Source: Pseudoduganella rivuli
GTDB taxonomy: Bacteria; Pseudomonadota; Gammaproteobacteria; Burkholderiales; Burkholderiaceae_D
Assembly (NCBI RefSeq): GCF_009674485.1
Contig: NZ_WKJJ01000008.1
Span: 124,001 to 188,000 of the forward strand
Length of the DNA stretch: 64,000 bases
Direction: 5' to 3'
The position numbers and the translations under genes were made by a program. This document shows positions 53,925 to 62,130 of this stretch, in pieces. Within the stretch, counting starts at the first letter, position 1; each line of letters begins with the position of its first letter. The notes under the pieces are model-generated. The model did not search any database, had not been told where the DNA came from, and saw nothing but the letters and a program-made list of their open reading frames with translations.

Positions 53925-56162
53925 TTAGCGGGCCTTGAAGCTTTTGCCCGCCTTGGCGCCGCCCTTGGCCGGCTTGACCGGTTCCTTCGGCGGCGTGTGC
54001 TTGCCCGACATCGGCGGCATGGCGTCCGCGTGGCTGATGCGCAATTGCTGGCCCCCCACCCACACCTTGCCCAGGTGGCGGAAGATATCGTCAGGCATAC
54101 CGTCCGGCAATTCGATCATCGTGTGGTCGTCGAACATTTCAATGCGGCCGATGTACTTCGCCTCCAGCCCCGCCTCGTTGGCGATCGCGCCCACGATATT
54201 CGATGGCGTCGCATTGTGCTTGATGCCCACCTCGAGACGGAACGGCGTCATCGGCAGGTTGACCTTGTGCTTGTCCTTCTTTTTCTTCTTCGGCGCGTCG
54301 TCGTCGAAGCCCGGTTCGCCGAACGCAGGTTCGTCGTCATCGGCGCGGGCGCTCAGTTCCGGTTCCGGCCGTGCGGCCTTTTTCGGGGCCCGCTCTTCGG
54401 CCGCCTTGCGCGGCGCCGGCGCCGCAGTTGCCGCAGGCGCCGCCGGCACCGGGTCGCCATCGCGGCTGATGCGCATCGCCTGGCCCGCCACGCGGATGCC
54501 GCGCAAGTGTTCGATCAGATCCGGCGGCAAGTCGTCCGGCATATCCAGCACGGAAAAATCGTCATAGATTTCAATGCGGCCGATGAATTTCGAATCGACG
54601 CCGCCCTCGTTGGCAATGGCGCCCACAATATTGCCCGGCTTGACGCCGTGCTGGTAACCCACTTCGATGCGGTACGTCTGCATGCCCGGCTCGGACGTGC
54701 GCGGCAAGCGCTCTTTCTTCGGCCGCTCCATGCGTTCGCCCCGGTCGGGACGGTCGCCACGATCGCCACGGTCGGCGCGCTCAGGACGATCGGGACGGTC
54801 CGGGCGCGGCTGGCCGTCTTCATGCCAGCCCGTCTCACGTTTCTTGTCCAGCAGCAGCGGCTTGCCGCCGCGCGCCATCAGCGCCAGTGCGGCGGCGATT
54901 TCCACGGCCGGCACATTGTGTTCGTTTTCGTATTCCTCGATCAGGCTCTGGAAGTGTTCCAGCCCGCCCTGCGCCAGCGTATCCGTGATCTCGTCCTTGA
55001 AGCGGGCGATCCGCACGTCGTTGACGGCGTCCAGCGTCGGCAATTCCATGCGGCCGATCGGCTGGCGCGTGGCGCGCTCGATGGTTTTCAGCAGGTTGCG
55101 CTCGCGCGGCGTGATGAACAGGATGGCTTCGCCGCTGCGGCCCGCGCGGCCGGTACGGCCGATACGGTGCGTATAGCTTTCCGCGTCATATGGCACGTCG
55201 TAATTGACCACGTGGCTGATACGCTCCACGTCCAGGCCACGCGCCGCCACGTCGGTGGCGACCAGGATATCGATCTTGCCGTCCTTCAGCTGGGCAATGG
55301 TGCGCTCGCGCGATGCCTGCTGCATGTCGCCATTGATGGCGGCTGCCGAGAAGCCGCGCGCCTGCAGGCGTTCCGCCAGTTCTTCCGTACCCAGCTTGGT
55401 GCGCGAGAAAATGATCATGCCGTCGAACGGTTCCGCTTCCAGGATGCGGGTCAGCGCGTCCAGCTTGTGCATGCCCGACACCAGCCAGTAGCGCTGGCGG
55501 ATGTTTTCCGACGTCGTGGTCTTGGCCGCCACCGTCACTTCGCGCGGGTCGTTCAGGTAGGTGGTGGCGATGCGCTTGATCGGCGCCGGCATGGTGGCCG
55601 AGAACAACGCGGTCTGGCGCGTGGCCGGCGTCTCTTGCAGGATACGCTCGACGTCGTCGATGAAGCCCATGCGCAGCATTTCATCGGCCTCGTCCAGCAC
55701 CAGGGTTTTCAGCGCGGACAAATCCAGCGAACCCTTGTCGAGGTGGTCGATCACGCGGCCCGGGGTACCCACCACCACGTGCACGCCACGGCGCAACGCG
55801 GCCAGTTGCGGGCCATAGCTCTGGCCGCCGTAAATCGGCAGCACGTGGAATTTCGGGATATGCGCGGCATAGCGCTGGAAAGCTTCAGCCACCTGGATCG
55901 CCAGTTCGCGCGTCGGCGCCAGCACCAGCGCCTGCGGCGTCATCTGTTTCAAATCGATGCGCGACAGGATCGGCAGCGCGAACGCGGCGGTCTTGCCGGT
56001 GCCGGTCTGCGCCTGGCCCAGCACGTCGCGGTTATCAAGCAGATAAGGGATGGTGGCGGCCTGGATCGGCGAGGGGCTTTCATAGCCCACTTCTTTCAGC
56101 GATTTCAGGATCGGCGCCGACAAATTCAGGTCGGCAAAGAGAATTTCAGGTGTTCCAGACAT
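53925..56162 (-). CDS. DEAD-box RNA helicase with two DbpA-type RNA-binding domains
   Basis: The 745-residue protein has a full DEAD-box core: Q-motif SPSPIQ, AQTGTGKT, PTRELA, LDEADEM, SAT, and HRIGRTGRAG. A DeaD-type C-terminal extension follows. Two DbpA RNA-binding domains are visible, at about residues 493-565 (MQTYRIEVGYQHG) and 638-715 (MTPFRLEVGIKHN), separated by a charged linker with RPDRPDR-type repeats and a Lys-rich patch. E. coli DeaD has one such domain. It probably works in ribosome assembly and mRNA turnover, especially in the cold. The ATG at 56162 is preferred; a GTG at 56174 lies four codons upstream. Confidence 0.93.
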   Translation of the reverse strand: MSGTPEILFADLNLSAPILKSLKEVGYESPSPIQAATIPYLLDNRDVLGQAQTGTGKTAAFALPILSRIDLKQMTPQALVLAPTRELAIQVAEAFQRYAAHIPKFHVLPIYGGQSYGPQLAALRRGVHVVVGTPGRVIDHLDKGSLDLSALKTLVLDEADEMLRMGFIDDVERILQETPATRQTALFSATMPAPIKRIATTYLNDPREVTVAAKTTTSENIRQRYWLVSGMHKLDALTRILEAEPFDGMIIFSRTKLGTEELAERLQARGFSAAAINGDMQQASRERTIAQLKDGKIDILVATDVAARGLDVERISHVVNYDVPYDAESYTHRIGRTGRAGRSGEAILFITPRERNLLKTIERATRQPIGRMELPTLDAVNDVRIARFKDEITDTLAQGGLEHFQSLIEEYENEHNVPAVEIAAALALMARGGKPLLLDKKRETGWHEDGQPRPDRPDRPERADRGDRGDRPDRGERMERPKKERLPRTSEPGMQTYRIEVGYQHGVKPGNIVGAIANEGGVDSKFIGRIEIYDDFSVLDMPDDLPPDLIEHLRGIRVAGQAMRISRDGDPVPAAPAATAAPAPRKAAEERAPKKAARPEPELSARADDDEPAFGEPGFDDDAPKKKKKDKHKVNLPMTPFRLEVGIKHNATPSNIVGAIANEAGLEAKYIGRIEMFDDHTMIELPDGMPDDIFRHLGKVWVGGQQLRISHADAMPPMSGKHTPPKEPVKPAKGGAKAGKSFKAR

Positions 56163-56351
56163 GGCGTCACTCACAGTTAATGATCGAATCGCCCAATGCG
56201 AAACAAAGGTGACAGTTTACCCTTTTACCGTCCACCCTGTGCGAAAAGCACCTATTTCCATGCAATTTGCCCGCTTTTTGAGCATAGAAAACCGCATATA
56301 CCGACTATCTCAGCCATGGGGCAGCCAGGGCCCGGAAAGCGGGGCATGATG

Positions 56352-56370
56352 GGGCTCCACCAAGGAGCCC
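56352..56370 (+). promoter_or_regulatory. Hairpin that buries the ribosome site of the NTF2-like gene
   Basis: GGGCTCC (56352-56358) and GGAGCCC (56364-56370) form a perfect 7-bp stem with an ACCAA loop. The second arm contains the GGAG ribosome site of the gene starting at 56374. A message folded this way would be poorly translated unless the hairpin opens, for example with heat, a protein or a small RNA. Confidence 0.55.
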
Positions 56371-56373
56371 GCC

Positions 56374-56778
56374 ATGTCCCTGTCTATGAATGTCATCTTC
56401 CGCCCCCAATTCACCGAAGAACAAGCCGCGGTGATGGACCCGATCAAGCAATACATCGAAGGCCACGCGCGCGACGACGCCTCCTTCATGCGCCAGGCCT
56501 TCCTGCCGACCGCCCACATCGAATCGATGCGCGACGGCGTGTTCACGTCGTGGCCGCTGGACGTATATTGCCAGCGTTTCAAGGGCACGCCGGCCGCCGA
56601 TGAATCCGAGCGCCAGCGCATCGTCGACTGGATCGACGTGCACGGCACGTCGGCCGCCGCGCGCCTGCGCCTGATCCACGGCGCCACCACGTTCACCGAT
56701 TACTTCGTGCTGCTGAAAACGGAAAACGGGTGGAAGATCGCCAACAAGGCGTTCCACGGCGAACCGACCGCCGCGTAA
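56374..56778 (+). CDS. NTF2-fold (lumazine-binding-like) protein
   Basis: The 134-residue protein has the NTF2-like pattern: VMDPIKQYIEGHARDDASFMRQAFLPTAHIESMRDGVFTSWPLDVYCQRFKG, then RLIHGATTFTDYFVLLKTENGWKIANKAFH. It fits the putative lumazine-binding/DUF4440-like group; no active site is assured. It is the third NTF2-like protein in the window. Its ribosome site is inside a GC-rich hairpin. It converges with an SDR gene. Confidence 0.83.
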   Translation: MSLSMNVIFRPQFTEEQAAVMDPIKQYIEGHARDDASFMRQAFLPTAHIESMRDGVFTSWPLDVYCQRFKGTPAADESERQRIVDWIDVHGTSAAARLRLIHGATTFTDYFVLLKTENGWKIANKAFHGEPTAA

Positions 56779-56827
56779 GACTCACCCAGTACCCGGCAAG
56801 GTTCATGCGCTGAGGCGGCGCCTGCAT

Positions 56828-56852
56828 GGCGGCAAGCCTTTGGCTTACCGCC
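56828..56852. repeat. Hairpin between convergent genes
   Basis: GGCGGCAAGCC (56828-56838) and GGCTTACCGCC (56842-56852) form an 11-bp stem with one mismatch around TTT. It adjoins the SDR stop codon (56853-56855) in the 74-bp gap between convergent genes. No U-tract is present on either strand, so it may only protect or stall transcripts. Confidence 0.45.
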
Positions 56853-57671
56853 CTACCGGGGACGATGCTCGTCCGAGACCGCCGCCAGCGCCATATCTTC
56901 CACCATGCCCGGGGCGATCAGCTTCATCCACCGCCCCAGCCTGCCCTTGGCCGACATCACCACTTCGCGCTTGCGGCGCTCCATGCCGTCGATGATCAGC
57001 CGCGCGCACTCAGCCACCGGCATCGCCCCCTCTTCCTTCAGGCTGCTCGAGCCCAGTTCGCCGCCCGCCGCGTTATAGCCGCGGTAGCGGATGCGCGTAT
57101 CGACCACGCCAGGATACGCCGTGGTGACGGAGACGCCGGACGCCTTGAGTTCGGCCCGCAGCGCTTCGAAAAAGCCGGACATCGCGAATTTGCTGGCGCT
57201 GTACGCCGTGCGTCCCGGCACGCCGACCAGTCCCGCCAGCGACGCCACCGCCACCACGCTGCCGCGCGACTGCTTCAGGTAAGGCAGCGCCGCATGGGTG
57301 CACCAGACGCTGCCCCACAGGTTAATCCGCATCATCTCCTCGTACCAGCCCAGGTCTTGCACGTCTTCGAACAGCGCGTGGCCGGAGCGGCCCGCATTGT
57401 TGACCAGCGCATCGATGCGGCCAAACGCGTCCACCGTGGCCTGCACCAGTTGCCGGCACTGCGCCTGGTCGGCGACGTCGGTCGGCACCGTCAGGGTACG
57501 CACGCCGTACGTGGCGCATTCGGCGGCCACCGTATCGAGCATGGCGGCGTTGCGGGCGGCCAGCACCAGCGCCAGTAGTCCGGCCTGCCCGCCGGCGGCG
57601 CGCTGCGCCAGCTGGCGCGCCATTTCCGCCCCGATCCCGTCCGATGCGCCCGTGATGATAATGACCCGCAT
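56853..57671 (-). CDS. Short-chain dehydrogenase/reductase
   Basis: The 272-residue SDR has TGASDGIGAEMARQL, NNAGRSG, SLAGLVG and YSASK. PGVVDTRI follows, with a C-terminal hydrophobic tail typical of the DHRS7/SDR-with-membrane-contact branch (LGRWMKLIAPGMVEDMAL). The start at 57671 has AAGGAG; an ORF extension of nine codons is not needed. The substrate is unknown; lipids or ketones are likely for this branch. Confidence 0.88.
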   Translation of the reverse strand: MRVIIITGASDGIGAEMARQLAQRAAGGQAGLLALVLAARNAAMLDTVAAECATYGVRTLTVPTDVADQAQCRQLVQATVDAFGRIDALVNNAGRSGHALFEDVQDLGWYEEMMRINLWGSVWCTHAALPYLKQSRGSVVAVASLAGLVGVPGRTAYSASKFAMSGFFEALRAELKASGVSVTTAYPGVVDTRIRYRGYNAAGGELGSSSLKEEGAMPVAECARLIIDGMERRKREVVMSAKGRLGRWMKLIAPGMVEDMALAAVSDEHRPR

Positions 57672-57811
57672 AACGTCTCCTTGTTGTCGATCCGGCAAAG
57701 GTTAACATGTTCGCCACGGCAGTGGTCAGCAAGAGTAAGATATGCGGTCCGCGCCGCCAGCTTCGAGCGGTACGGCCATCGAACCTGTCACCTTTTCACT
57801 ACGGAGCCCCC

Positions 57812-59449
57812 ATGCGCCTTCGCCCCCTGGCCGCAGCAATCACCGCCGCCGCCCTGTCTTCCGCCCTCACCAACGCCCATGCCCAGCAAGCCCCCGTGTT
57901 GACGGAAGGCCCGCTGCGCGCGCACCTGGCATTTTTGGCCGATGATTTGCTGGAAGGACGCGGCACGGGCCAGCGCGGCGGCGACCTCGCCGTGCGCTAC
58001 CTGGAAACGCAAGCTGCGCTGATGGGCTTGAAACCGCTGCAGGATGGCACCTATCGCCAGCCGGTGCGCTTCCGTGGCACCAGGCTGTTGCCGGGCAGCG
58101 GTATCACGTTCCAGGCAGGGACGGCGCGGCTGTCGCCCGTGGTCGGAGAAGGCGTACTGATCGGCACAGGCAGCGGCAAGGCCAGCCTGAGCTTCGATGC
58201 GCCACTGGTGTTTGTCGGCTATGGCGCCACGGCGCCGGAAGAAAAATGGGACGACTACAAGGATGCCGACGTCAAAGGCAAGATCCTCGTCATGATGGTC
58301 AACGACCCGCAGCCGACGGCGGAAGAGCCGAACCGCTTCGCCGGCAAGGCGTACACGTACTACGGCCGCTGGCTGTACAAGTTCGAAGAGTCCGTGCGCC
58401 GTGGCGCCGCCGGTGCGCTGCTGATCCACACCACGCCGTCCGCGTCGTACCCGTGGAGCGTGCCGGCCAACGGCTTCGGCCACGAGCGCTTCCACCTGAA
58501 CAAGGAAGGCAACCAGGTCGAAGGCTGGCTGCACGAGGACACGGCGCGCGACCTGTTCAAATCCGCCGGCTTCGACCTCGACGAATTGCGCGCCAAGGCC
58601 GAATCGCGCGATTTCCGTCCGGTCGACCTGAAGACCGCGGCGCACGTGGAATTGCGCAGCGCCGTGCGCCAGGTCGAGCAATTCAACGTGGCCGGTATCG
58701 TGCCGGGCCTTGACCCGAAGCTGAAGGAACAGGCTGTCGTGTATTCCGCCCACTGGGACCACCTGGGCATCGACGAGGGCGTGCGCCGCGAAGGCAAGAC
58801 CGACCATACGTACAACGGCGCGATCGACAATGCGTCCGGCGCCGCCGCGCTGCTGGCGATGGCGGCGGAGGCCGTGAAAAAACCCGCCAAACGCACGCAA
58901 ATCTTCCTGTGGCCGGCCGCCGAAGAACAGGGACTGTTGGGCAGCGCCGCCTATGTCGCCAACCCGGTCTGGCCGCTGAACAAGACCAGCGCGGACCTGA
59001 ACCTGGACAGCATGAATTTCGTGGGCCGCACCAAGGACATCGGCGTGGCCGGCGCGGAGCGCAGTTCGCTGTATGCATCGGCCGGCCAGGTGGCCAGGAA
59101 AATGGGCCTGAAACTGGCGCCCATGATCCCGGACATTTCCGGCGCCTACTTCCGCGCCGATCATTTCAATTTCGCCAAGGCCGGCATCCCCGCGTTCAAC
59201 GTGGGTTCCGCCGTGTTTTCCGGCGACGGCCACTTCGAATTCGAAAAAGACCAGCAGGCGTCCAGCGCGAAACTGGTGGCGTTCAAGAAGGATTACCACC
59301 AGGTGACGGATGAATACCACGCGGACTGGGATTTGTCCGGCATGGTGCAGCAGGCGCAATTCACGCTGAACCTGGGCTATGCGGTGGCCAACGACCCGAA
59401 AATGGCCAGTTTCAGGAAGGGTGACCCGTTCGCCAATGTCAAGCGCTAA
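57812..59449 (+). CDS. Exported M28-family aminopeptidase with PA-type insert
   Basis: The 545-residue protein has a signal peptide (ending NAHAQQ) and an M28 zinc fold: AHWDHLG, GAIDNASGAAALLAMA, WPAAEEQGLLGS, LDSMN and HQVTDEYHADW, which provide the His/Asp/Glu zinc ligands and base. An inserted PA-like domain (about 120-260) lies between. It would remove N-terminal residues from peptides in the periplasm. The start at 57812 begins the signal peptide; the ORF extension upstream has no support. Confidence 0.9.
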   Translation: MRLRPLAAAITAAALSSALTNAHAQQAPVLTEGPLRAHLAFLADDLLEGRGTGQRGGDLAVRYLETQAALMGLKPLQDGTYRQPVRFRGTRLLPGSGITFQAGTARLSPVVGEGVLIGTGSGKASLSFDAPLVFVGYGATAPEEKWDDYKDADVKGKILVMMVNDPQPTAEEPNRFAGKAYTYYGRWLYKFEESVRRGAAGALLIHTTPSASYPWSVPANGFGHERFHLNKEGNQVEGWLHEDTARDLFKSAGFDLDELRAKAESRDFRPVDLKTAAHVELRSAVRQVEQFNVAGIVPGLDPKLKEQAVVYSAHWDHLGIDEGVRREGKTDHTYNGAIDNASGAAALLAMAAEAVKKPAKRTQIFLWPAAEEQGLLGSAAYVANPVWPLNKTSADLNLDSMNFVGRTKDIGVAGAERSSLYASAGQVARKMGLKLAPMIPDISGAYFRADHFNFAKAGIPAFNVGSAVFSGDGHFEFEKDQQASSAKLVAFKKDYHQVTDEYHADWDLSGMVQQAQFTLNLGYAVANDPKMASFRKGDPFANVKR

Positions 59450-59514
59450 GGACCAGCGGGGGCTGTGGCCAAGCCCCCACACTTGCTTGCCGCGAAGGGC
59501 AGATCGGTCTACCC

Positions 59515-59677
59515 TAGTGGATCAATTGGCAACGGGAGTGCCAAATAAAAGCGATGGATTTTTGCGTCAGGCAAGGCGCAAACCGCAGCGATAGCGACCT
59601 ATCGCGAGGATTTGCAACGCAGCATGGCGCGAAAAGACGCGCTTTTATGGCACGAGCCGTTGCCAATTGAGCCACTA
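59515..59677. repeat. 163-bp imperfect palindromic element (MITE-like)
   Basis: The left end TAGTGGATCAATTGGCAACG (59515-59534) and the right end, read inverted from 59677, match in all but one of the first 20 positions. The match continues through GTGCCA and TAAAAGCG. The centre is a perfect GCGATAG-CGAC-CTATCGC (59588-59605) whose midpoint coincides with that of the ends, so the whole block is one long imperfect palindrome. It lies between the M28 and TpsB genes and has no coding frame of its own. A non-autonomous mobile repeat is the best reading. Confidence 0.7.
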
Positions 59678-59701
59678 TTTATCCCTTTTCCTTTTGACAT
59701 C

Positions 59702-61348
59702 ATGACGACTCGGCTGCCCGCAGCGTGTTTTGCGTTGGTGCTGGCGTCGGCATGGGCCGGTGCGCAGGCCGAGGAACAGCGCTTCGACATCACCCGCTTC
59801 GACGTGGTCGGCAACACCCTGTTGCCGGACGCCCAGGTACAGGCGCTGCTGGCGCCTTACCGGGGGCCGCAGCGCAACTTCGCCGACGTGCAGCGGGCCC
59901 TGGATGCGCTGGAAAACGCGTACCGGGCCGCCGGTTACGGCGCCGTCCAGGTGGCGCTGCCGGAGCAGGAAGCCACGTCCGGCGCCGTGCGCTTCGACGT
60001 GATGGAAGCGAAAATCGGCAAGATTACGGTATTGGACAACCGCCACTACAGCGCGGACAACGTGCGGCGCGGCTTGCCCGCGCTGCAGCCGGGCGCGTCG
60101 CCGAATTTGCGCCGGTTGTCGGAAAACGTGCAACTGTCGAATGAAAATGGCGCGAAACAGGTGGAAGTGTCGCTGGCGGCCGGCGACAACGATGACATCG
60201 TCGACGCCAACGTGCGGGTGACGGACCGCAGCCCCCACCAGGGCGGCCTGTCCGCCGACAACACGGGTACGGACGCCACGGGCAAGTGGCGCACGGGCGT
60301 GTTTTACCAGTACGCCAACCTGTTCGACCGCGATCACGCCGTCAGCCTCGCCTACACCACGTCGCCGGACAGCCCGGCCGGCGTCAAGATCCACAATTAC
60401 AGCATCGGCTACCGCGTGCCGCTGTATGGCTGGGGCGACAGCATCGACGTCATTTACGGCAAATCCAGCTCGAATACGCCCTCTTCCACGCCGACCCTGG
60501 GCGGTGCGCTGAATATCGTCGGCAAGGGCGACGTGGTCAGCGTGCGCCTGAACCACAACTTCCCCCGCGCGGGCGAAACCACGCGCAAGCTGGTGGCGGC
60601 CCTCGACTATAAAGCCATCGATGCGCGCTGCACCGCCGTCGACGGCACGCCTGTCAGCACGGCGCCACCGACACCGCCGCTGGCCAGTTGCGTGCCCTAC
60701 ACCGTCATGCCGCTGTCCGTGCAATACATGACGTCGACCCGCAGCGGCATGGCGCAAACCGACGCCAGCGTGGGGCTGGCCGTCAACCTGCCCCGTGGCG
60801 TGGACTACACCAACATCACGGGTCGCAGCGACCGCTATTCCTATCTGACCAGCGGCAACCGCGATACGCGCGACCGCCTCGTCATCCTGCGCGGCGCGGC
60901 CAGCTGGTTCCGGGGATGGCACAACGACTGGCAAACCCGGGTGGCCGGCAGCGTCCAGTACGCGCTGCAGCCGCTGGTCTCGGCGGAAAGCTTCGGACTG
61001 ACGGGCGCGAATTCCGTACGGGGTTTCGACGAACGGGTGCTGTCCGCCGACAGCGGCGTGATCGCCAATGCCGAACTGTATGCGCCGGACCTGGCGGCCG
61101 TGCTGGGCTGGGATGGCAGCCTGCGGCTGCTGGCCTTCGTGGACGGTTCCCATGGCCATAACCGCGCCGCGCAATTACCCGTTGCCGCCAGTGTTTCCGC
61201 CGCCAGCGCAGGCATCGGATTGCGCGCAGCGCTGGGAAAAAGCGTTACTATCAGGGTGGACGTGGCGCGGGTGCTGGAGGCGGGCCGCGCCCCCGGCGTT
61301 GCGCGCGGCGACCACCGCGCCCATATTTTCCTGACTGTGGGGTACTGA
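59702..61348 (+). CDS. TpsB-type outer-membrane transporter (ShlB/FhaC/HecB family)
   Basis: The 548-residue protein has a signal peptide (ending AGAQA), two POTRA domains (about 24-180, FDITRFDVVGNTLLPDAQVQALL and IGKITVLDNRHYS), and a 16-strand barrel with the conserved VRGFDE motif near 439. It would export a large TpsA exoprotein in two-partner secretion. No TpsA gene is in the window. The ATG at 59702 has no ribosome site, and the palindromic element ends 25 bp before it. A FecR-domain gene follows after 1 bp. Confidence 0.88.
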   Translation: MTTRLPAACFALVLASAWAGAQAEEQRFDITRFDVVGNTLLPDAQVQALLAPYRGPQRNFADVQRALDALENAYRAAGYGAVQVALPEQEATSGAVRFDVMEAKIGKITVLDNRHYSADNVRRGLPALQPGASPNLRRLSENVQLSNENGAKQVEVSLAAGDNDDIVDANVRVTDRSPHQGGLSADNTGTDATGKWRTGVFYQYANLFDRDHAVSLAYTTSPDSPAGVKIHNYSIGYRVPLYGWGDSIDVIYGKSSSNTPSSTPTLGGALNIVGKGDVVSVRLNHNFPRAGETTRKLVAALDYKAIDARCTAVDGTPVSTAPPTPPLASCVPYTVMPLSVQYMTSTRSGMAQTDASVGLAVNLPRGVDYTNITGRSDRYSYLTSGNRDTRDRLVILRGAASWFRGWHNDWQTRVAGSVQYALQPLVSAESFGLTGANSVRGFDERVLSADSGVIANAELYAPDLAAVLGWDGSLRLLAFVDGSHGHNRAAQLPVAASVSAASAGIGLRAALGKSVTIRVDVARVLEAGRAPGVARGDHRAHIFLTVGY

Positions 61349-61349
61349 G

Positions 61350-62120
61350 ATGGCTACCCTGGATCGTTACGCCACCCCGCTCGCCGCCATGCTGTGCGGG
61401 ATGGCCTGTACCGCCGCCCTGGCGTCGCCGGGCGATACGGTGGCGCAAATCACGCACTTGTCCGGCGTGCTGACGGCCAAACAGGCCGATGGCAATACCA
61501 GGATGCTGTCCGTGAAATCCCCGGTGCGCGAAGGCGATGTGCTGACCACGGAAAACGAAGCGTATGCGCGGTTGAAATTCATCGACCATTCGGAAATGGT
61601 GCTGCGTCCGAATTCCGTGCTGAAGATCTCGGAATTCACGTTCCGCGAACCCGACCCGAAAGGCGACAAGGTGCGGCTGGAAATGCTGAAGGGCGGCTTC
61701 CGCGCCGTCTCCGGCATGGTGGGCAAGCGCAGCAAGGAATCCGTGAGTTTCAGCCTGCCGACGGCCACCATCGGTATCCGCGGCACGCATCTGGGCGCGC
61801 TGTTTTGCCAGAACGATTGCGGCGGCGTGCCCACGCCCAACGGGCAGACACCGGCCAACGGCTTGCACCTGGACGTGGTGGTGGGCGGCATTTCCGTGAC
61901 GCCGGTGACGCCGCCGGGCGTCCCGCCGATGCCGCCCGCGCTGCTGGACGCCGGCCAGTTCGGCTTCCTGCCGCCGGCGCAAAACGGCGTGCAGCCGCCC
62001 ATGATCCAGGTGCCGGCCAGCCAGGCGCCGCAAGTGCGGATGCCGGCATCGATCAGCCAGAATGCCCCGGCGCCGGGCGTGTCGGGGAAAAATTCCGAAC
62101 CCGAGTGCGTCGTTCAGTAG
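61350..62120 (+). CDS. Exported FecR-domain protein in the TpsB unit
   Basis: The 256-residue protein has a signal peptide (ending ALASPG) and a FecR domain (about 30-150, LSGVLTAKQADGNTRMLSVKSPVREGDVLTTENEAYARLKFIDHSEMVLRPNSVLKI, and a GIRGTHLG turn). A proline-rich tail follows, and the two cysteines in FCQNDCGG could pair. FecR domains that are exported and lack an anti-sigma part often accompany TpsB transporters and large repeat proteins. It starts 1 bp after the tpsB stop. Its role with TpsB is inferred from position. Confidence 0.85.
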   Translation: MATLDRYATPLAAMLCGMACTAALASPGDTVAQITHLSGVLTAKQADGNTRMLSVKSPVREGDVLTTENEAYARLKFIDHSEMVLRPNSVLKISEFTFREPDPKGDKVRLEMLKGGFRAVSGMVGKRSKESVSFSLPTATIGIRGTHLGALFCQNDCGGVPTPNGQTPANGLHLDVVVGGISVTPVTPPGVPPMPPALLDAGQFGFLPPAQNGVQPPMIQVPASQAPQVRMPASISQNAPAPGVSGKNSEPECVVQ

Positions 62121-62130
62121 CGTGGATGGG

